A stretch of DNA of 64,000 nucleotides, from NCBI GenBank assembly GCA_958295665.1, contig OY282558.1, positions 332,355,106 to 332,419,105 of the forward strand. Reading direction: 5' to 3'. The translations under genes were made by a program, and so were the position numbers. The notes beneath the pieces are model-generated. The model ran no database searches and had not been told where the DNA came from. It saw nothing but the letters and a program-made list of their open reading frames with translations. The stretch's first letter is position 1. Every line of letters starts with the position of its first letter. The stretch is from Tipula vernalis. Taxonomy: Eukaryota; Arthropoda; Insecta; Diptera; Tipulidae. Positions 58,106-64,000 of the stretch are shown piece by piece.

Positions 58106-58546
58106 AATTAATACAATAGCCAACAAAATTTATGTTTGATTTTAAATTCATAAATAAGCCGAACAATTTTCAAATCGAACATAGTAAACCCAGAAATGAT
58201 GATTTTTTTGGCTTTATTAATTTTTTGTTGAATGTTAATTAATTCATGTAGTTTACGAACGAAATTGACTAATAGACCGAATTCTATTTTTTTAATTTTT
58301 TAATTTATATGATTTTAATACGTTCCGAAGATTGTAAGAGAATTCAATCCAGTTTCGAACTGGATAGGATTTGGTTATTTTATGTTTTAAAAATAAAGTT
58401 TAATTTTGTACATTGGAAATGTCTTAATATGGATTGCTTCAAATTATTCTAGTTTCTCGGATTTTCATGTTGAGTTGCGTCAAATGTTACAGAATTGCAG
58501 GTACAGTCTTTAGACCTAGAGTAAGCAGTTCATCAAAACACGTATT
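58106..58546. other. AT-rich stretch with no recognised feature
   Basis: No coding or repeat signal identified. Confidence 0.5.
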
Positions 58547-59089
58547 TTAATTATCAACAGTGATCTTTATGAACCATTTGCACAAACTTTTGCTTAAACC
58601 ATAAGTTTTTTTTGCTCTATATATAAAATAGATCAAGGTCCGACTCAAGGTCCCTTGATCAAAGTCCGACTGAAATACTTTTTCTCCTAAGAATAAAACG
58701 TTGCTGAATTCTTTTTCTCGATGAGACTCCGTAAAAACCAACCTTAATAACCTGTGCTCATCGGTCAGGTTCACTTTCACTGCCGGTCTGTGTTGAGATA
58801 TATCACTTTTCCAGATCCCGCTAACGGTTTTATTACTAATTTCATGATGAATACTACAAGATTCTATTTTGGTCGAACTGAGTAATTTTTGAAGGGCCGC
58901 AGGATTGTGCCTCTCAATTGAATTTTTATGGTCATGCCCATTTACCTAACAGCACCTAGCTGTTTTTTTACAAATATGTATATTATAAATGCGACCGATT
59001 TCCCCATTTGATTCGCCACTTTGATAAACAGCAATTATGGCATCACCGTGCTCTTTATTTAAGTGTTTCCTATTATTTTCCCGCTGCAT
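58547..59089 (-). pseudogene. Tc1/mariner-type transposase N-terminal half
   Basis: From the ATG at 59089 the frame reads MQRENNRKHLNKEHGDAIIA and VYQSGESNGEIGRIYNIHI, a helix-turn-helix. One in-frame TAG comes at about 58948, then a second DNA-binding segment ending GIWKSDISQHRPAVKVNLT. The beginning of the catalytic domain follows: FSNVLFLGEKVFQSDFDQG, where the family usually has DEKVF, so the first catalytic Asp appears replaced by Gly. It ends at 58547 after YFIYRAKKTYG. The rest of the catalytic domain is missing and no terminal repeats were found. Confidence 0.7.
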
Positions 59090-60466
59090 TTTGACAGAGT
59101 AATAGAAAATTGTATTTGTAAAATACCGTAATCTATTTTATTAGAAATATTGAGTATTTAACCAAAAAATACATTTTTATATTTTAAAGTAACTCTTTTT
59201 ATGGGAATGTTAGTAACACAACGAGATTTCCGATGTTTACTGTGATTTTTCGAGGTTGTAAGTGCATTCAAGGTTTGTTTGCAATTAAGTGATATTTTAT
59301 ACAAACGTATGGAAATTACTCAAGATTTTATAGATTTTGTGGGGTTATTCAAGATTTTATGTAGATAGAATTAGAGTTTGTTTCGATTGAATTAAGTGTA
59401 GCATTCTCGAAACCCAAATTTTTGATAATTTTCAACGTTCGGTTATCTTTAGGAGAAATATGTTTTTTTTTTGCTTTTGAATCGTTTAACATTGAGATTT
59501 TTGAAGAATATTGTACGATTCTAAGGCTGGAGTCCAATTGCCGACTTGTTTTGTGTAGACTGATTTATTTGAAAGTCTACAATAAGTCACCTCGCGAGAA
59601 GACTTATTGTAGACTTTCTTGACTTATTTTGGAGACTTTCCACAAAAATGACATTTCATCAATTTTTTGTTCGTAAAATTTAGTTGGGAAACGACAATCG
59701 CAAAGTACATATAGGTAGTACTTTCAAAATAAAAATAATGTTGTTATTTTGTGGAATTATGGGTGACAAAAACCAAATTACTGTAAATCGTAAAAGAAAA
59801 CTTTATAGTTTACGTTGTAAGTACATTTAAAAGTATTGTACAATTTTTTGTTTTAACCAATAATTGTATTTAAGGGACTGAAGAAGAAGCACACGGCTTG
59901 ATTGATTTGCGAATAAAAAAACATAATTTATTTAAAGGGCAAAATTTGGTCCCAAAAACTTAATGGGAGTAAGTTTCTGAATTTTGTGAATTTACAATTA
60001 TGTATTAATTTTATTTATAGGAAACTGGCTGAAGACTTAAATGTACCAAAAGACGGTACATGTGTTGCAAGAAATGGAAAAATCTTGTGCAAAAATATAA
60101 AGATTTGAAAGAACCTCCAACCGGAGAAGGCAATTATTCGAAAAATTGGCCATTTTTTCTAAATTAAATGATTTTATCGGTGGTCGGCACAACATGGCAC
60201 CGACGATGTTAATACAGTCGATTTCAGATGACGTAGAATATTTGTCAGATGACGTAGAATATTTGGACGAAGCATACCACAGTATACAATTCGTGATCTA
60301 CAAATATGCCATCAACAAATGAGTCATCAACAAGTATGCTATCAACAAATAAGCCATCAAGAGACATGCCCTCGATAGACACGCCATCAGCATCCCTTTT
60401 TTCTCAAACTAATGCTAAAGAAAGTGTTAGACCATCGCGAAAAAATAAATATGCTTTTTTAGAGTA

Positions 60467-62137
60467 CAGTACCCCGCCATTGAATTATGACCGATTGCAT
60501 TTTAAAGAATTTTGATAATTTTATGAGCACTGAGTGTTATTTTGTTATTTTTTTGGGAAAAAAGGATAAATATGTATCTTTTGGGTTTTCCCTATACCCC
60601 TACCTTATAAAATGGGTAATTCCAAATTGCCAGATGTTCATACAAAATAGCAATTATAAATAGGTCCAAAAGTGTATTCTTTCTCATTTTAGATTTGAGG
60701 CGTGCCCGACACAGTTATTAAAGTTATAAATATTCAAAATGAAAAAAACACAATTAAAATTCTGTGAGTAAGTAAAGTTCAAGTAAATGACATTAAAAGT
60801 TTTGGAAAATTGAGAAGTGAAGTGAAGTTATAAATATTTCAAAGTCAGTGGTATAATTTAGAGAATATGGGTAAAAAGGCTGATATTTCTTCAGTAAAAA
60901 AAGCGCAAGCTGTTGCTTTGTTGAAATAAAAGAAGTCAAGCTATGCCAAAATTGCCGAAATTGTAGGAATTTCGAAATCTTCTGTCGCCAACATTGCCAA
61001 AACTGTGCGTATCTCAACTGATTTAACAATGGTCCCTGGGAACAAACGAGGAAATTGCCGCGGGCAAAGAAAAACAACGCAGAGAACGGATAAAAGAATC
61101 GTGCAGAAAGCTTTGCTGGAGCGCAACGCACCAGCTAGGACTATTTTGAGGGATCTGAGTGATGCTGGAGTCAAAATATCGCTGAGAACATTGGAACGGC
61201 GATTCAAAGAGAACAACCTTTCATGTAGGCGGCCCGCAAAAAAGCCAAAATTAACGGAAGTTATTCGCAAACGAAGATTATATTGGGCGAAAATGCACAG
61301 CAGTTACGGGAGTGAATACTGGAATAAGATAATTACACGAAATTTCTCACGAATCATTTAAATTTTTGTAAAACTAATAAAACTAAATTTTCTCCTAGGT
61401 TGTCTTTAGTGACGAATGCCGGTTGGAAGCGGTTACGGAGTGCCCAAAATTCATTCGACGTAGGCCCCACGATAGATATTCAGACGATTGTGTGGTTCGG
61501 ACAGTTAAACATCCGCCCTCAGTGATGATTTGAAGCTGTATTACAGCTGAAGGTCCGGGTCCAATCTATTTCGTTGAGGGAACACTGCGCTCCAATCAGT
61601 ACATAAACGTGCTGAGGAATGTTCTTCTGCCATATTTGGATACCTTAGAACATCCCAAGGAGGAATACATCTTCATGCAAGACGGTACTCCATGTCATAC
61701 CTCGAGCGCTAGCAGGAATTTTTTAAATTCCCTAGAATTGGAGGTTTTACCCTGGCCTGGCAATTCACCTGATTTTAATCCAATCAAGAATTGCTGGGCC
61801 TATTTAAAATCAAAGGTGTACAGCCGGAAAAACAACACAATCGCTGCATTGCAGAAAAATATCGAAGACGTGTGGAAAAACGACGATGGAATGCGACAAA
61901 TGATAAAGAAATGTGTAGAAAGCATTCCCAATAGAATATAAGCAGCAATACAGGCCAAGGGAGGAAGCACCAAATATTAAAATTTAATCGATTTTTTTTT
62001 TTAATATTAAAGCAACGATATAACAATAAATATATGTTTTTGCAATAAAAAAAATTGAGTTTCTTTTGCTTTATTTAAGGCAAAAACTAAATTTTTTAAA
62101 ATTTGCTGATCGGTCATAATTCAATGGCGGGGTACTG
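60467..62137 (+). mobile_element. Tc1-type transposon nested in Harbinger, TA TSD
   Basis: 1671 bp. The inverted ends are identical for 29 bp, starting cagtaccccgccattgaatt, with TA on both sides (60465-60466, 62138-62139). It interrupts the Myb/SANT gene of the Harbinger, so it inserted later. The 29-bp perfect ends contrast with the decayed transposase, suggesting the copy was mobilised in trans. Confidence 0.9.
60867..61941 (+). pseudogene. Tc1 transposase (DDE), with a 70-bp intron
   Basis: Starts MGKKADISSVKKAQAVALLK. One TAA (near 60927) falls inside the first helix-turn-helix (SYAKIAEIVGISKSSVANIA). The second DNA-binding domain has GVKISLRTLERRFKEN. The frame reaches EYWNK at 61328, then a probable intron, 61329-61398, ends tctcctag. 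Coding resumes VVFSDECRLEAVTECP with the first Asp. A TGA replaces the usual Trp in the VMIWGC-like block near 61532. The second Asp is in IFMQDGTPCHTS. The third motif reads GNSPDFNPIKNCWAYLK, where the family has NPIEN, so the catalytic acid is Lys. End at 61941. Four independent defects make it inactive. Confidence 0.85.
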
Positions 62138-62357
62138 TACATGAAGGACAGAGACGAGAAAATATTTAAAGAAATTACAAAAATAATAAAATGCTTAACA
62201 AAATATGTAAAACATATTTCCCGAATGCTGCTTTATCCGATTCTGACTCGGAATAAACACAAAATGTTCAAGTACTAGCAAATATTAAATTTAACAAAAA
62301 GACTGAATTATGTGATGAAATAAAACGTTTATTTATATTAATAAAATAAATTGTTTT

Positions 62358-63363
62358 TTATGAGGAAATTGAGGCACATATATTGTCTCTGAAGTGAATA
62401 GCTGATTCTGCAATATTCGTTACATTATGATATTCCTCTTCTTCTAGCGTGATTTCGTTCGGTAAAACGTCGTTCATGGCAATACACACATTGTGCAAAA
62501 TACAGCATGCAGCTATTACTTTACTATTTCTCTCAATTGAAAGTTCCAGACTTCTAAGGAAAATACATCTCCACCTCGTTTTTAACATACCGAACCTTGC
62601 TCTATTGCGATCCTCGCCTTGCTATGTAGATAGTTGTATTTAAGTTGGGCGTCGGTGAGGTTACTTCCTTTATATGGTGTCATGATTGTAATCGGATTAA
62701 CCGAGTATTTGTAGCCACTATCTCCAAGTAAATAATATCCACTGGGAGGGTACTTTGTAAATTTAAAGATGTTGCTGCATCTATAAATCTTTTTTTATGG
62801 TCACATACAGCTAAAAAAAATATAAGTAAATCATTTAAACAAGTTTGGATCAACAAATGAAATTCTCACCTTGAACCTGAATAGAATAGTCTAACTTTCT
62901 ATTAATATATTCGTCATGATATCCAACTGGACATTTGATTTTCACATGCGTCCCGTCTATTGCACCAACTGCCAACTATCAAGCAAACGCATTACCTATC
63001 CCTTCCAGTTGTTCGTGAGTTGGCAAATTAATAACTTTATTTAAAAGTTTTTGAAAATTACTTCGCACTACTACTATAATTAATTCGCAAATATTTTTTT
63101 GCCAAATGGGAATTTCCTGTTATAATTTTTGGTATAATACCAAAACTGAAGTTTGTTGTACAATATTTCAAATTTTAAATAAGATGTGAATTAGACAAAA
63201 TACGGTTCAAACAATAAATGCTTTAAATACATACTCTTCGCATCAGACGCGTTTCCAAATACTTCAGTATTTCTGTGTCATGTTGTAAATTTTTGGAATA
63301 TAGCCTAATATTCCTGTTGACTAAAATAGCCAATAACATCATTTGACGCCGATGATTTTCCAT
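62358..63363 (-). pseudogene. HARBI1-type transposase of Harbinger, three exons
   Basis: Exon 1 starts MENHRRQMMLLAILVNR at 63363 and ends at a gtatgt donor (63235). Intron 1 is 63146-63234. Exon 2 (62870-63145) carries LLNKVINLPTHEQLEGIG, two adjacent stops, then AVGAIDGTHVKIKCPVGYHD with the first Asp, and ends at gtgagaat. Intron 2 is 62811-62869 (59 bp). Exon 3 begins VCDHKKRFIDAATSLN and, after a frame shift, gives PPSGYYLLGDSGYKYSVNP with the second Asp. ARIAIEQG carries the Glu, and after another shift LKTRWRCIFLRSLELSIE, VIAACCILHNVC and the end at 62358. The full DDE triad is recognisable, but stops and shifts inactivate it. Confidence 0.85.
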
Positions 63364-63611
63364 TTTAGTATTTTATAGTACATCATTGTATTTATTCCAT
63401 TTTTAGTATTTTTCCACGTAAATTTATAATTTATATTTCCGTATACAATAAAAAAAAGGCCACTAATAATAAGAAATATCAAATGTCAATTAAGTTCAAA
63501 TAAGTCTCGATTTGAATTGGACCACCAAATGACTTATTTCATGCCGCCATTTTGAATAAGTCAAATAAGTCGACTTATTTGAAATAAGTCGGCAATTGGA
63601 CTCCAGCCTAA

Positions 63612-64000
63612 GAATATCTTTCAGAATATCGAGCTTTTTGTAGGATTTTAAGATGATTCGAGATTATTAGATCTTATCTAGTTCATTCCAGTCTATTCGA
63701 GTTTTTCCATATTACCCTAAATTTGTAAAGTGCGATATATTACCGAATTATCGCGATTGGAGTGGAGCTTGCAGTTGAATTAAGTATATCACTGAGTTAC
63801 ATGATCTTACAGAGATGAGATCATCGAAGTTCGAGATTTTAAGGTTTTCGGAATTATCTACGTCTCCGAAATTGAAGGTTGGCATCAAGGCGCTGGTATA
63901 AAGTTATTCGAGATTCTTGATAATTTCTTATTTTTTTAAGATTATTGAAGTTTATTCGAAGATTTTCGGGTATATCCGAAATTTTTTGTGAATAATCCTG
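63612..64000. other. Degenerate TTATTCGAGATT-like sequence, no gene
   Basis: Loose recurrence of words such as ttcgagatt, gattcgagattatt and tattcgagattcttg, also visible on the other side of the Harbinger at 59320-59420. It may be an old simple-sequence satellite into which the transposon inserted. Confidence 0.4.

Larger units (their letters stand above)
59759..62260 (+). pseudogene. Harbinger Myb/SANT-like DNA-binding protein, interrupted by Tc1
   Basis: Exon 1 starts MGDKNQITVNRKRKLYSLR at 59759 and ends at a gtaagtac donor (59816). Exon 2 (about 59875-59969) reads WTEEEAHGLIDLRIKKHNL with one stop (TAA before WE). The third exon follows a ttatttatag acceptor: KLAEDLNVPKDG, then after a frame shift CCKKWKNLVQKYKDLKEPP and NDFIGGRHNMAP, the trihelix pattern. 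A Ser/Thr/Pro linker (60306-60460) runs into KNKYAFLE at the Tc1 insertion point and resumes at 62140 with MKDRDEKIFKEITKII. In Harbingers this protein helps the transposase reach the nucleus and bind the ends. Inactive here. Confidence 0.75.
59525..63608. mobile_element. PIF/Harbinger DNA transposon with TAA TSD, containing a nested Tc1
   Basis: The ends are perfect inverted repeats of about 23 bp starting ggctggagtccaattgccga. TAA flanks both sides (59522-59524 and 63609-63611), the 3-bp Harbinger target. The word aataagtc and its complement are repeated many times within 100 bp of each end, including the palindromic pair at 59568-59617. It carries the two expected genes, a Myb/SANT-like protein (plus) and a HARBI1-type transposase (minus), both decayed. 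Without the nested Tc1 it would be about 2.41 kb. Confidence 0.9.

Noticed and set aside
61784..62026. Minus-strand frames across the Tc1 (also 60793-61270)
   Set aside because: Antisense shadows of the Tc1 transposase.

Overview
The window looks like AT-rich arthropod nuclear DNA, most likely from a fly. I infer this from spliceosomal introns of about 59-90 bp inside transposon genes, long (TA)n and (GTAT)n tracts, an AGGTTAGGTTAGG motif, and a mix of Jockey, Penelope-like, hAT, Harbinger, pogo and Tc1 remains. There is no sign of operons, ribosome binding sites or a bacterial gene layout. Almost every recognisable coding stretch belongs to a mobile element. Only one segment, a 120-nt minus-strand exon candidate at 23079-23198, looks like it could belong to a host gene, so the window is probably intergenic or within a large intron.

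Layout. 1-3200: a CCATCATA minisatellite, then a 5'-truncated non-LTR retrotransposon (RT plus RNase H, minus strand) with (TA)n on both sides. 4640-6133: a 1.48-kb non-autonomous hAT-like element with a perfect 8-bp target duplication. 6966-9866: a GCCGAA-rich inverted-repeat element next to a Jockey relic whose gag is interrupted by a 574-bp MITE. 12341-18190: a copy of a dispersed foldback unit, then a ~160-bp satellite interrupted by a 4.07-kb pogo-like transposon, which itself carries a Penelope-like (PLE) insertion. 20276-20482: a Ty3/gypsy-type integrase scrap. 24806-27640: a decayed transposase-like gene of an unclassified family followed by a 42-bp minisatellite. 28404-31178: a hAT transposon with a 551-codon uninterrupted transposase, inserted in (TA)n. 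31526-34178: PLE remains, a dispersed repeat and a tRNA-derived SINE with a 15-bp target duplication.

36196-46480 is dominated by satellites: a variable 120-165-bp family, a nearly perfect 492-bp duplication, a ~108-bp family in two opposite orientations around a second copy of the 9.1-kb MITE, and ~2.9 kb of a GAATTTAAA array with higher-order structure, broken by a TTAA-flanked MITE and a PLE hairpin. 46480-54960 is mostly featureless AT-rich DNA. 54960-58105 holds a PLE with inverted ends and a head-to-head foldback pair. 58547-63608 holds a Tc1/mariner relic and a 4.08-kb Harbinger transposon with TAA target duplications, into which a 1.67-kb Tc1 element with TA duplications has jumped.

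Interaction of parts. Nested insertions give a relative chronology (Tc1 after Harbinger; PLE after pogo; pogo after its satellite; MITE after Jockey). Three hammerhead-ribozyme-like motifs lie in PLE remains and are the most interesting functional RNA candidates. No database search was possible. Family assignments rest on motifs and termini read from the sequence.
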